DNA of 64,000 bases from RPQJ01 sp046347155 (GTDB lineage Bacteria > Pseudomonadota > Gammaproteobacteria > Steroidobacterales > Steroidobacteraceae). The notes below the pieces were generated by a model that saw nothing but the letters and a program-made list of their open reading frames with translations, was not told the DNA's origin and made no database searches. Positions 1-10,570 of the stretch are shown piece by piece. The stretch spans positions 1,364,001 to 1,428,000 of the forward strand of contig JAXMGT010000001.1 in assembly GCA_046347155.1 (NCBI GenBank). Direction: 5' to 3'. The stretch's first letter is position 1, and each line of letters starts with the position of its first letter. A program made the position numbers and the translations under genes.

Positions 1-2395
<2,395 letters not shown>

Positions 2396-2427
2396 GGGTC
2401 CCGCACGGGATCACGGAGGTAGAGACC

Positions 2428-2700
2428 ATGAACAAGAACGACCTGATCGAGGCAGTGAGCGAGCGCACCGGGCTTGCGCGATCGGACGCCGCCCGGGCCG
2501 TCGAGGCCCTGCTCGGCGCCGTGACGGACGCACTGAAGGCTGGCGATGCCGTGGCGCTTTCGGGCTTCGGAAGCTTCGTCGCGAAGACCCGCGCGGCCCG
2601 GACCGGCCGCAACCCGCGCACCGGGGAGAGCATCGACATCCCGGCCAGCCGGGCACCGGCATTCAAGGCTGGCAAGGCGCTGAAGGATGCTCTAAACTAG
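2428..2700 (+). CDS. hupB: DNA-binding protein HU-beta
   Basis: Small histone-like nucleoid protein (90 residues) that bends and compacts DNA as a dimer. The start at ATG 2428 is fixed by a strong ribosome binding site GGAGGT at 2415–2420 and by the normal HU N-terminus MNKNDLIEAV; the frame is also open further upstream but that would run into the lon stop region. The HU/IHF signature GFGSFVAKTRAARTGRNPRT forms the DNA-binding arm near residues 46–65. It lies directly behind lon, the conserved lon–hupB arrangement, and may share its transcript. Its stop codon is only about 20 bp before the tRNA-Val gene. Confidence 0.97.
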   Translation: MNKNDLIEAVSERTGLARSDAARAVEALLGAVTDALKAGDAVALSGFGSFVAKTRAARTGRNPRTGESIDIPASRAPAFKAGKALKDALN

Positions 2701-2719
2701 CGCGCTTCCTAGCGGGGCC

Positions 2720-2795
2720 GGGTGCTTAGCTCAGCTGGGAGAGCGACGCCCTTACAAGGCGTAGGTCGGGGGTTCGATCCCCTCAGCACCCACCA
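2720..2795 (+). tRNA. tRNA-Val (anticodon TAC)
   Basis: A complete 76-nt cloverleaf with encoded CCA. The acceptor stem pairs GGGTGCT with AGCACCC, the D-arm contains TAGCTCAGCTGGGAGAGC, and the T-arm contains GGTTCGATCC. The anticodon TAC is at 2753–2755 in the loop CTTACAA and reads GUA. A weak -10-like TAAACT (2693–2698) overlaps the hupB stop codon. Confidence 0.97.
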
Positions 2796-2804
2796 GTCGA
2801 GCGC

Positions 2805-2881
2805 GGAGTGGTAGTTCAGTCGGTTAGAATACCGGCCTGTCACGCCGGGGGTCGCGGGTTCGAGTCCCGTCCACTCCGCCA
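2805..2881 (+). tRNA. tRNA-Asp (anticodon GTC)
   Basis: A 77-nt cloverleaf with encoded CCA. Acceptor GGAGTGG pairs with CCACTCC; the T-loop is GGTTCGAGTCC. The anticodon GTC at 2839–2841 sits in the loop CTGTCAC. It lies 9 nt behind tRNA-Val, so the two are surely one transcript, ended by the hairpin at 2890–2920. Confidence 0.97.
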
Positions 2882-2889
2882 TTCATACG

Positions 2890-2920
2890 ACGAGAAGCCC
2901 GCGACAGCGGGCTTTCTCGT
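2890..2920 (+). terminator. Hairpin terminator behind the tRNA pair
   Basis: An inverted repeat of 13–14 bp (ACGAGAAGCCCGC / GCGGGCTTTCTCGT, one bulge) with a GACA loop directly behind tRNA-Asp. The T-run lies within the 3' arm rather than after it. It ends 17 bp before the ppiD start, so it separates the tRNA transcript from ppiD. Confidence 0.75.
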
Positions 2921-2937
2921 ATTAAGGACCCAGGACG

Positions 2938-4851
2938 ATGCTGCAGCAGATCCGCGACAAGATTACCGGCTGGTTCGCCACGGTGTTCCTCGGTGCGATC
3001 GCCGTCGTGTTCATTTTCTGGGGCATCCGGTTCGAATCGGGCCCGGCGTCCACTGCGGCGAAGGTGAACGGCGAGTCGATCTCGGTCGGCGAGGTCCGCA
3101 AGGCCTGGCAGCAGCGCCAGAGCGAGCTGCAGCAGGCGACCCGTGACGAACTGCCCGAGTCGGTCGTCAAGGCCGAGCAGAAGAAGCTGATCGACGATTT
3201 CGTCAACCGGGCCATCCTCGACCAGCACACCCACGAAATGGGCTACCGGGTCACGGACACGATGCTTGCGAAGGAGATCGAGTCGATCCCGGCATTGCAG
3301 GTGGACGGTCGTTTCGACCGTGACCGGTACGCCGCGCTGCTGCGCCAGCAGGGCCGCAGCGAAGCCGACTTCGAGGTCGAGTACCGAAAGGAACTCGAGG
3401 TCCAGCAGCTGCGTCGAGGGATCGCGGTGTCGTCGTTCGTGACGCCCGGTGAGCTCGGCCGGCGCATCGCGCTCGAGGGCGAGACGCGCGACGCGGACTG
3501 GTTCGTGCTCGCGGCCGCGCCGTTCGAGTCGGGCGTGGTGCTGACTCCCGCCCAGGTGCAGGCGTGGTACGACGCCCACAAGTCCGACTTCATGACGCCC
3601 GAGACGGTATCGCTGCAGTTCGTCGAACTGAAGGCCGCCGACGTCGCGGCCGGCGTCACCGTCACCGACGAGGGGCTCAGGCAGTATTACGAGCAGGTTG
3701 CGCCGGAGCGCTACGTCGAGCCCGAGCGCCGGCGGGCACGGCACGTCCTGATCGAGGCCGGTGGCGACGACGCCGCCGCGAAGAAGACCGCCGACGAGGT
3801 GGCTGCGAAGGCGAAGGCGGGCGCCGACTTTGCGGCACTGGCGAAGCAGTACTCGGCGGACCCGGGCTCGAAGGACCAGGGCGGCGAGCTCGGCTGGGCG
3901 ACCCGTGACGCCTACGTGCCCGAGTTCGCGAACGCGGTGTTCTCGATGCAGGCCGGCGAGGTCTCTGCGCCGGTCAAGACGCAGTTCGGCTGGCACGTGA
4001 TCCAGCTCGAGGAAGTCCAGCCGTCGCACCAGCGCACGTTCGACGAGGTGCGCGCGGAGCTCGAAGCCGACTATCGCAACGACCAGGCGCAGTCGCTGTT
4101 CTACGAAAAGTCGCAGCAGCTGGCCGACGATGCGTTCGCGTCGTTGAACGAGCTCGAGAGCGTCGCGAAGAAGAATGGCCTGGCCGTCCAGACCGTGGAT
4201 GTGTACACCCGCCAGGGTGGCGGTCCGTTCGGCAAGAACGCGCGCGTGATCGAGGCGGTGTTCAGCGACACGGTGCTCGAGGAGCGGCAGAACAGCCCGG
4301 CGGTCACCGTCAATGACGGCGACGTCGTGATCCTTCGCGTGACGGATCACAAGCCATCGGCCCAGCGCCCGCTGGACGAGGTCCGGGGCGAGATCGAGGC
4401 GGCGCTCCGCAAGCAGGGCGCGGCCAAGGCCGCCGAGGCGGCCGCGATCGCCGACGCGGCGTCGATCACGGCCGGCCAGCCGATCGCGGCGGTTGCGAAG
4501 GGTGCGGGCGTCGCGCCGGCCGGCAGCCGCTCGGTGGGTCGGGCGGCCGAGGGCGTCGATCCGGCGCTGCTCAAGGCCGTGTTCCGCGCGCAGCGGCCGG
4601 TGCCCGGCGGTGCCGTCGGCGGGACGGCGGTGCTGGCGAACGGCGACGTCGCCGTGTTCGCGGTGACCGCGGTCCGCGCCGGTGTCGCGCCGACCGGCGA
4701 CAGCGCGGCGTTCGAACTGATGCAGGTCGCGCAGAAGGCGGCCGGTGCCTCCGGGGTCGCTGAATTCGCGGCCTACGTGAAGGAACTCGAGGCCCGGGCA
4801 AAGATCACGATCAACCCGAACGTGTTCGGGTCGGACGACCAGGCGCCGTAG
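2938..4851 (+). CDS. ppiD: Periplasmic chaperone / peptidyl-prolyl isomerase PpiD
   Basis: Inner-membrane-anchored periplasmic folding factor (637 residues) that acts on proteins leaving the Sec translocon. One N-terminal transmembrane helix is seen at about residues 12–30 (WFATVFLGAIAVVFIFWGI), followed by a SurA-like N-terminal chaperone region. A parvulin-type PPIase domain spans about residues 262–360; it starts with RRARHVLIEAGG and ends with FGWHVIQLEEV. The long C-terminal part is Ala-rich and typical of PpiD/YbgT-like proteins. The start ATG 2938 has AGGA upstream. The position after lon–hupB is the conserved one. It converges with fabI, with only 3 bp between the two stop codons. Confidence 0.95.
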   Translation: MLQQIRDKITGWFATVFLGAIAVVFIFWGIRFESGPASTAAKVNGESISVGEVRKAWQQRQSELQQATRDELPESVVKAEQKKLIDDFVNRAILDQHTHEMGYRVTDTMLAKEIESIPALQVDGRFDRDRYAALLRQQGRSEADFEVEYRKELEVQQLRRGIAVSSFVTPGELGRRIALEGETRDADWFVLAAAPFESGVVLTPAQVQAWYDAHKSDFMTPETVSLQFVELKAADVAAGVTVTDEGLRQYYEQVAPERYVEPERRRARHVLIEAGGDDAAAKKTADEVAAKAKAGADFAALAKQYSADPGSKDQGGELGWATRDAYVPEFANAVFSMQAGEVSAPVKTQFGWHVIQLEEVQPSHQRTFDEVRAELEADYRNDQAQSLFYEKSQQLADDAFASLNELESVAKKNGLAVQTVDVYTRQGGGPFGKNARVIEAVFSDTVLEERQNSPAVTVNDGDVVILRVTDHKPSAQRPLDEVRGEIEAALRKQGAAKAAEAAAIADAASITAGQPIAAVAKGAGVAPAGSRSVGRAAEGVDPALLKAVFRAQRPVPGGAVGGTAVLANGDVAVFAVTAVRAGVAPTGDSAAFELMQVAQKAAGASGVAEFAAYVKELEARAKITINPNVFGSDDQAP

Positions 4852-4854
4852 CCG

Positions 4855-5649
4855 CTATTTCTCGTCTTCCGGGAAGGCCATGCCGACGTGGCTGTAGCCC
4901 GCGTCGACGTAGAGCACTTCGCCGGTGATGCCGGAGGCGAGGTTGGAGCACAGGAACGCGGCCGCATTGCCGACCTCGTCGATCGTGACGTTGCGGCGCA
5001 GCGGCGTGTACGAGGCGACGTGGCCGAGCGTCTTCCGGAACCCCGAGACCCCGGCTGCGGCCAGCGTCTTGATCGGGCCGGCCGAGATCGCGTTGACGCG
5101 GATGCCCTGCGGACCGAGATCCGCGGCCAGGAAGCGCACGTTGGCCTCGAGGCTCGCCTTCGCGACGCCCATGACGTTGTAACTCGGGATCGACCTCACC
5201 GCGCCGAGGTACGACATCGTGATGATTGCGCCCGCGCGGCCGGCCATCATCGGGCGCGCGGCCTTCGCGAGCGCGGCCAGGCTGTAGCTCGAGATGTCGT
5301 GGGCGACCAGGAATCCCTCGCGCGTCACGCTGTCGAGGTAGCCGCCGGCGAGCATCTCGCGGGGCGCGAATGCGACCGAGTGAACCAGGATGTCGAGCGA
5401 GTCCCAGTGGCCCCGGAGTGCGGCAAACGCCGTATCGATTTCCGCGTCGCTCGCGACGTCCATCGGCACCGTGAGTGCCGCGCCGAAGCCGCGGGCCATC
5501 TCGACGACCCGGTCCTTGAGTCGGTCGTTCTGGTACGTGAAGGCGAGTTCCGCGCCCTCGCGATGCATGGCCGCGGCGATGCCGTAGGCAATGGAACGCT
5601 CGGTCGCGAGTCCGACGATCAGGGCGCGCTTGCCCGCCAGGAATGACAC
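4855..5649 (-). CDS. fabI: Enoyl-[acyl-carrier-protein] reductase (NADH), FabI
   Basis: Cytosolic enzyme that reduces trans-2-enoyl-ACP in the last step of each fatty acid elongation cycle. It is a short-chain dehydrogenase-like protein of 264 residues. The FabI form of the nucleotide motif, G13-x5-S19-x-A21 in GLATERSIAYGIA, is present, as is the catalytic pair Tyr157-x6-Lys164 (YNVMGVAK) with the second FabI tyrosine Tyr147. SAGPIKTLAA is the substrate-loop signature. It is the last gene of a gloB–mltD–fabI operon: its ATG lies 4 bp after the mltD stop. FabI is the usual target of triclosan; nothing here suggests a resistant variant or a second reductase. Confidence 0.96.
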   Translation of the reverse strand: MSFLAGKRALIVGLATERSIAYGIAAAMHREGAELAFTYQNDRLKDRVVEMARGFGAALTVPMDVASDAEIDTAFAALRGHWDSLDILVHSVAFAPREMLAGGYLDSVTREGFLVAHDISSYSLAALAKAARPMMAGRAGAIITMSYLGAVRSIPSYNVMGVAKASLEANVRFLAADLGPQGIRVNAISAGPIKTLAAAGVSGFRKTLGHVASYTPLRRNVTIDEVGNAAAFLCSNLASGITGEVLYVDAGYSHVGMAFPEDEK

Positions 5650-5653
5650 GGCA

Positions 5654-7303
5654 TCAACCTCCGTCGACCCGCTGCGGGTCGGAATAGACGACGAGACGCT
5701 GGCCGGTGCGCAGCGTCTCCGTTTTCTTGATTCCGTTCCAACCGGCGAGGTCGCTCACCGACACGTTGAAACGGTCGGCGATCCGCGAGAGCGTGTCGCC
5801 ACTGCGGACTTCGTAGGTCGTCCGGCTGGACTCCTTCGAACCGCCGGAGCCCGCCGACGGGATCTCGAGCCGCGTGCCGACGCTGAGCGCGGCCTGGGGC
5901 GACAGGTCGTTCGCGGCCGAGAGGGCCGCCACGCTGACGTCGTAGCGGCGCGCCACGCCCCAAAGCGTGTCTCCCGGCTTCACGACGTGGACGCGACTGC
6001 TCCTCTGCGGCGCCTTCGGGGCCGAGCCAACCGAAGCCATCCCGCCCGGCTGGCGTTCCGGCAGCTGCGCGGCGATGTCCGTACGCGAGGCCGCCACGTC
6101 CGGGTCGTCGTCCGCGGACGAGGCGCCCGGGATGCGCAGCGTCTCGCCCGGGTGGATCGTCGTGCCCCGGAGACCGTTCGCGGCCTTGATCGAAGCCACC
6201 CCGACATCGTACTTGCGGGCGATCGTGCTCAGCGTCTCGCCGCGCTGGACGTGGTGCTTGCGGACCGGCGGTGGCGCGGTCGCGACGGCGGCGACGCTCG
6301 TGACGCCGGCCTCGGTGCCGAGGGCGGCCTGGAACTGCTCGACGTTGCCGACCGGCAGCAGCAGCCGGTGCGGTCCGTCGGGCGGGGTCGTCATCCGGTT
6401 GAAGGCTGGGTTCAGCGCGAACATGTCGTCGCGCGAGATGCCCGCGAGGTCGGCGGCCCGCCCGAGGTCGACCTGCCGGCCGGGATCGACGATGCCGAAA
6501 TAGGCGGCGTTCGGGATCGGCGAGAACGTGAGGCCGAACGCCGACGGGTCGCCGACGATGCGCCGGATCGCGAGTAGCTTCGGAACGTAGTCGCGGGTCT
6601 CCGGGCGCAGGTCGAGGCTCCAGAAGTCCGTCGGCAGCCCGGCGCTCGCATTGCGCTGCACGGCCGCGCTGACGGTGCCCTCTCCGCCGTTGTAGGCCGC
6701 GATCGCGAGGTACCAGTCGCCGTTGAAGTAGTCGTGCAACTTCTCGAGGTAGTCGAGGGCGGCGTTCGTCGAGAGCAGCACGTCGCGACGCTCGTCCACC
6801 CACCAGTTCTGCTTCAGGCCGTAGTGCTTGCCGGTGCTCGGGATGAACTGCCAGAGGCCCGCGGCCCGGCTGCGCGAGTAGGCGACCGGGTTGAACGCGC
6901 TCTCGACCACCGGCAGCAGCGCGAGTTCGAGCGGCATCCCGCGCCGTTCGAGCTCGGTCACGATGTAATAGAGGTACCGGGAACCGCGCCGGAACGTCCG
7001 GTCCAGGAAGTCGGGTTTCGTCCGGTAATTCTCGACCTCGCGGTCGACCGCGTAGCTCTGCACGTCCTCGATCGCGTAACCGGCGCGGACGCGGTCGAGC
7101 AGGTCAGCGTATGCGTCGGGTGGCAGGTCGGGCACCGCTTCGACCGGCGGTGGCGGCTGGCCCGGCGGCTCCTCGGCGTTCGGCTTGGCCCCGTGCCGGG
7201 CCGAGGGCGGCAGGCTCGAATACTCCCCCTCGGGCGTGCTCGCGCAGCCACCGAGCGCGAGCAGTGAGAGCAGCGCGAGGCCGGCGAGGACGCGCCGGAT
7301 CAC
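5654..7303 (-). CDS. mltD: Membrane-bound lytic murein transglycosylase D (MltD-like)
   Basis: Lipoprotein (549 residues) that cleaves peptidoglycan glycan strands from the periplasmic side of the outer membrane. Residues 1–20 are a lipoprotein signal with lipobox LGGC (Cys20). The SLT (lysozyme-like) domain begins near residue 115, with catalytic Glu134 in LLPVVESAFNP, then AAGLWQFIPSTG and IAAYNGGEGT. Three LysM peptidoglycan-binding repeats follow at about residues 350–395, 432–476 and 497–540 (QRGETLSTIARKYDV, KPGDTLWGVARRYDV, RSGDTLSRIADRFNV). The start overlaps the gloB stop by 4 bp, so translation is probably coupled. MltD next to gloB is a known gammaproteobacterial order. Confidence 0.95.
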   Translation of the reverse strand: MIRRVLAGLALLSLLALGGCASTPEGEYSSLPPSARHGAKPNAEEPPGQPPPPVEAVPDLPPDAYADLLDRVRAGYAIEDVQSYAVDREVENYRTKPDFLDRTFRRGSRYLYYIVTELERRGMPLELALLPVVESAFNPVAYSRSRAAGLWQFIPSTGKHYGLKQNWWVDERRDVLLSTNAALDYLEKLHDYFNGDWYLAIAAYNGGEGTVSAAVQRNASAGLPTDFWSLDLRPETRDYVPKLLAIRRIVGDPSAFGLTFSPIPNAAYFGIVDPGRQVDLGRAADLAGISRDDMFALNPAFNRMTTPPDGPHRLLLPVGNVEQFQAALGTEAGVTSVAAVATAPPPVRKHHVQRGETLSTIARKYDVGVASIKAANGLRGTTIHPGETLRIPGASSADDDPDVAASRTDIAAQLPERQPGGMASVGSAPKAPQRSSRVHVVKPGDTLWGVARRYDVSVAALSAANDLSPQAALSVGTRLEIPSAGSGGSKESSRTTYEVRSGDTLSRIADRFNVSVSDLAGWNGIKKTETLRTGQRLVVYSDPQRVDGG

Positions 7304-8076
7304 TTGAAACCGTCCTTCCAGCCGCGCACGGTTGCGAACACCTCGACGGGCCCGGCGAGCGGGCGGCCGGCGTGCGCCTCGGCCGCCGCGCGCACCGCGG
7401 ACTCGCGGCTGCGCAGGAACGGATTGATCCGGCGTTCGCGGCCGAGCGTCGAGGGAAGGCTGATGCCATCCTGTTCGCGCAGCCGCCGGGTGGCCTCGAG
7501 CGCCTCGATCACGGCGGCATTGCCGGGTTCCACCGCGGAGGCAAAGCGCAGGTTCGACAGCGTGTACTCGTGGGCGCAGTAGACGCGGGTCGTGTCCGGC
7601 AGGCCGGCAATCCGGTCGAGCGAGCCCAGCATCTGTGCCGGCGTGCCCTCGAACAAGCGGCCGCAGCCGCCGCTGAACAGCGTGTCGCCGCAGAAGAGCG
7701 CACCGTGCCCGTGGTAGGCGATGTGCCCGAGCGTGTGACCCGGCACTGCAATCACGTCGAATTCCAGTCCGAGGTCGGCAAGGTGGATGTGATCTCCGTC
7801 GTCGAGCCGGTGCGCCTCGCAGGGCATGTGCTCGCGGGCGGGCCCGTAGACGGTCGCACCGTGGGCGCTTGCGAGTTCGGCAACGCCCCCGACGTGGTCG
7901 GGGTGGTAGTGCGTAACCAGGATCGCACGGAGCCTGAGGCCGTGCTGCTCGAGGCAGGCATTCACCGGACGGGCGTCACCCGGGTCCACCACCACGGCCA
8001 GTGCCGGGTCGGCCGGCGCACGCACCAGCCAGATGTAGTTGTCCGAGAACGCCCGCACCGGGCTCACATCGAGCAT
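7300..8076 (-). CDS. gloB: Hydroxyacylglutathione hydrolase (glyoxalase II)
   Basis: Metallo-beta-lactamase-fold hydrolase (258 residues) that splits S-D-lactoylglutathione to D-lactate and glutathione, the second step of methylglyoxal detoxification. The dinuclear metal motif HYHPDH is at residues 56–61 (THYHPDHVGG). Further family marks are VPGHTLGHIAYHG and GDTLFSGGCGRLFEGT, and the C-terminal R-x3-NPFLR motif is present. It is the first gene of the operon gloB–mltD–fabI and diverges from the methyltransferase gene. A TAATAC box on the minus strand (8119–8124 on +) could be its -10, though no clear -35 was found. Confidence 0.96.
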   Translation of the reverse strand: MLDVSPVRAFSDNYIWLVRAPADPALAVVVDPGDARPVNACLEQHGLRLRAILVTHYHPDHVGGVAELASAHGATVYGPAREHMPCEAHRLDDGDHIHLADLGLEFDVIAVPGHTLGHIAYHGHGALFCGDTLFSGGCGRLFEGTPAQMLGSLDRIAGLPDTTRVYCAHEYTLSNLRFASAVEPGNAAVIEALEATRRLREQDGISLPSTLGRERRINPFLRSRESAVRAAAEAHAGRPLAGPVEVFATVRGWKDGFK

Positions 8077-8206
8077 GTGCGATCCCCGCAGTCGTCGGGC
8101 CAGGAGTCCGGGCGCGCGTATTAGACCCGTTCGCGGCGGAAAATTCCAGAATATGTCTCACGAAATCCGCACGTTGGGGTCTCCGATGCCGCTATCCTTG
8201 CGCCCC

Positions 8207-8929
8207 ATGAAACAGGCCCCGACGGTGGACTGGCTGGCCACGGCACCCGGGCGTGCGCTGCTCGACGCCGAGGCGAGGGTACTCGAGGAGGTGCTCGGCG
8301 ACCTGGTCGGCTTCGAGACGCTGCAGGTGGGACGCTGGGGCGAGGGCGTGGCGCTCTCGTCATCCGCGCGGACCCAGCGCCACTGGCTCGTCGCGCCCGA
8401 CGCCTGTGGGCCCGGCGCGATCCGCGCGAACTACGACGCGCTGCCCGTCGCGAGCGCGTCGGTCGAAGGGGTCGTGCTGCCGCACACGCTCGAGCACGCC
8501 CCCAATCCGCACGAGGTGCTGCGCGAGGTCGAGCGCGTGCTGATGGGCGAGGGCCAGGTGGCGGTCTGCGGCATCAATCCCTACGGGCCCTGGGGCCTGC
8601 GCGACCGCGTGACGTTCGGGCGCTACCTGCCGTATGCCGACCGCCTGCTCGGCGAAGGACGGCTGGCCGACTGGCTGCGCCTGCTCGGGTTCGAGATCAC
8701 GGCGAGCCGGCCATTCCTGTTCGTCGTGCCGTGGGCGCGCACGACGTCGGCGGATCCGGACGGCTGGTTCGAGCGGCGCGGCCCGGAACTGATGGCCCCG
8801 CTCGCCAGTGCCTACGTGCTCAAGGCCCGCAAACGCGTCCGCGCGATGACGCCCATCCGGCCGGCCTGGCGCGTCGCCCCGAAGGTCGTCGCGGTGGCGG
8901 CCGAACCGACGCGCCGCAACGCCGCATGA
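8207..8929 (+). CDS. SAM-dependent methyltransferase, YafS-like
   Basis: Class I methyltransferase of unknown substrate, 240 residues from ATG 8207. An in-frame ATG at 8186 would add seven residues and is also possible; no clear ribosome binding site decides between them. The core fold is suggested by FETLQVGRWG (motif I position, although the glycine-rich signature is weak), DALPVASASVEGVVLPHTLEH and the post-motif LREVERVLMGEGQVAVCG, which match the Methyltransf_11 pattern. The place between gloB and rnhA is the same as that of yafS in Escherichia coli, which supports orthology. Its stop overlaps the rnhA start (ATGA). Confidence 0.85.
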   Translation: MKQAPTVDWLATAPGRALLDAEARVLEEVLGDLVGFETLQVGRWGEGVALSSSARTQRHWLVAPDACGPGAIRANYDALPVASASVEGVVLPHTLEHAPNPHEVLREVERVLMGEGQVAVCGINPYGPWGLRDRVTFGRYLPYADRLLGEGRLADWLRLLGFEITASRPFLFVVPWARTTSADPDGWFERRGPELMAPLASAYVLKARKRVRAMTPIRPAWRVAPKVVAVAAEPTRRNAA

Positions 8930-9375
8930 GCGAGGTGACGATCTACACGGACGGGGCCTGCAAGGGCAATCCGGGTCCCGGTGGATGGGGCGCCTGGCTC
9001 GTCTACGGCGAGCACGAACGCGAGCTGTGGGGCGGGGAGCCCGGGACGACGAACAACCGGATGGAACTCACGGCGGCGATCGAGGCGCTTGCCGCGCTGC
9101 GCCGGCGATGCACCGTGCAGCTCTACACGGACTCCCAGTACGTCCGCAACGGCATCACCGAATGGCTGCCGCAGTGGAAGCGACGGGGCTGGAAGACCGC
9201 TGACCGGAAGCCCGTGAAGAACGCCGACCTCTGGCTGCGCCTCGAGGAACAGATCGGTCGCCACGACGTGCACTGGCACTGGGTCAAGGGCCACGCGGGG
9301 CACGAGGGCAACGAACGGGCCGACGCACTCGCCAATCGCGGCGTCGAATCGGTGCTCGGGGGGCGGACGGGCTGA
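8926..9375 (+). CDS. rnhA: Ribonuclease HI
   Basis: Cytosolic endonuclease that removes RNA from RNA–DNA hybrids, such as R-loops and primers. It is 149 residues long, a normal length. The four catalytic acidic residues are present: Asp9 (YTDGACKGNPGPGGWG), Glu47 (NNRMELTAAIEAL), Asp69 (LYTDSQYV) and Asp133 (NERADALA), plus the basic handle segment WKRRGWKTADRKPVKN. ATG 8926 overlaps the methyltransferase stop as ATGA, so the two are co-translated. The frame is open further upstream, but the ATG gives the standard N-terminus. Confidence 0.97.
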   Translation: MSEVTIYTDGACKGNPGPGGWGAWLVYGEHERELWGGEPGTTNNRMELTAAIEALAALRRRCTVQLYTDSQYVRNGITEWLPQWKRRGWKTADRKPVKNADLWLRLEEQIGRHDVHWHWVKGHAGHEGNERADALANRGVESVLGGRTG

Positions 9376-9460
9376 GCCCGGTCGGCACTTGCCACGACCT
9401 GCCGTGCCCGGCGCAGTTCTCTTACACTAGCGGGCAATCCCGGACCGTCGGCGAGCACCC

Positions 9461-10570
9461 ATGGATTTCATCGACCTGAAGACCCAGTACCGGCGCATCA
9501 AGCCGTCGGTGGACGCCCGGATCGCCCGGGTGCTCGAGCACGGCCAGTACGTGATGGGGCCCGAGGTCACGGAGCTGGAGCAGGTCCTGGCCGCGTATTG
9601 CGGCACGAAGCACTGCATCGCGGTGTCGAGCGGGACCGATGCGCTCCTGATCGCGCTGATGGCGCTCGACGTAAAGCCGGGCGACGAGGTCATCACGAGC
9701 CCGTTCACGTTCTTCGCGACGGCCGAGATGATTGCACTGATCGGCGCAAGACCCGTGTTCGTCGACATCGAGCCCCGGACCTGGAACATCGACCCGGCCA
9801 GGCTCGAAGCCGCCATCACGCCGCGCACCCGCGCGATCATGCCCGTGTCGCTGTACGGCCAGTGCGCGGACTTCGACGCGATCAACGCGATCGCCTGCCG
9901 TCACGAACTGCCGGTCATCGAGGACGCGGCGCAGAGCTTCGGCGCCACCTACAAGGGGCGGCGCTCGAATGCGTTGTCGTTCGTCGGCGCCACCTCGTTC
10001 TTCCCATCGAAGCCGCTCGGCTGCTATGGGGACGGTGGGGCACTCTTCACGAACGACGACGCGGTTGCTCGGCTGATGCGCGAGATCCGGGTCCACGGGC
10101 AGGACCGGCGTTACCACCACCCGAGGCTCGGCCTCACCGGGCGGCTCGACTCGATCCAGGCGGCCGTGCTGCTCGCGAAGATGGAAATCTTCGAGGACGA
10201 AGTCGCCGCGCGAGTTCGCGTCGGTGACACGTACGCCCGGCTCATCGCCGAAGCTTTCGGTGCCGATGGCGCGGTGCGCGCGCCCCACGTCGAGCCGCAC
10301 AACACGAGCGTCTACGCACAGTACACGGTCGAGGTCGACCGGCGCGAGATCGTCGAGACACGGATGAAGGCGGCCGGCGTGCCGACGGCCGTGCACTACC
10401 CGATCGCGCTGCACGAGCAGCCGGTGTTCGAGGGGCTCGGGTACCGGCTGGGCGACTTTCCGGTATCCGAGGCGGCCGCGCGTCGCGTGATCAGCCTGCC
10501 GATGCACCCGTACCTCACCGAGGCGCAGCAGCGCACCGTCGTCGGCGCGCTCGCCCAGGCCGTCGCCTGA
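9461..10570 (+). CDS. DegT/DnrJ/EryC1-family sugar aminotransferase
   Basis: PLP-dependent aminotransferase (369 residues) of the family that puts amino groups on nucleotide-bound keto sugars. The PLP-binding lysine is Lys184 in FFPSKPLGCYGDGG; SSGTDALLIAL (about 56–66) and VIEDAAQSFGA (about 152–162) are the cofactor-pocket motifs. It resembles the WbpE/WlbC type, which aminates UDP-3-keto-GlcNAc uronate, but the exact substrate cannot be read from sequence. It sits between rnhA and dnaQ, which are normally adjacent, and its stop overlaps the dnaQ start (TGATG). The nucleotide-sugar genes that start at 12.97 kb, including a UDP-GlcNAc dehydrogenase, give a plausible pathway. Confidence 0.9.
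   Translation: MDFIDLKTQYRRIKPSVDARIARVLEHGQYVMGPEVTELEQVLAAYCGTKHCIAVSSGTDALLIALMALDVKPGDEVITSPFTFFATAEMIALIGARPVFVDIEPRTWNIDPARLEAAITPRTRAIMPVSLYGQCADFDAINAIACRHELPVIEDAAQSFGATYKGRRSNALSFVGATSFFPSKPLGCYGDGGALFTNDDAVARLMREIRVHGQDRRYHHPRLGLTGRLDSIQAAVLLAKMEIFEDEVAARVRVGDTYARLIAEAFGADGAVRAPHVEPHNTSVYAQYTVEVDRREIVETRMKAAGVPTAVHYPIALHEQPVFEGLGYRLGDFPVSEAAARRVISLPMHPYLTEAQQRTVVGALAQAVA

Noticed and set aside
2808..3146. A small plus-strand open frame starting inside tRNA-Asp
   Set aside because: It overlaps the tRNA and the ppiD start in another frame and has no recognisable feature or ribosome site.
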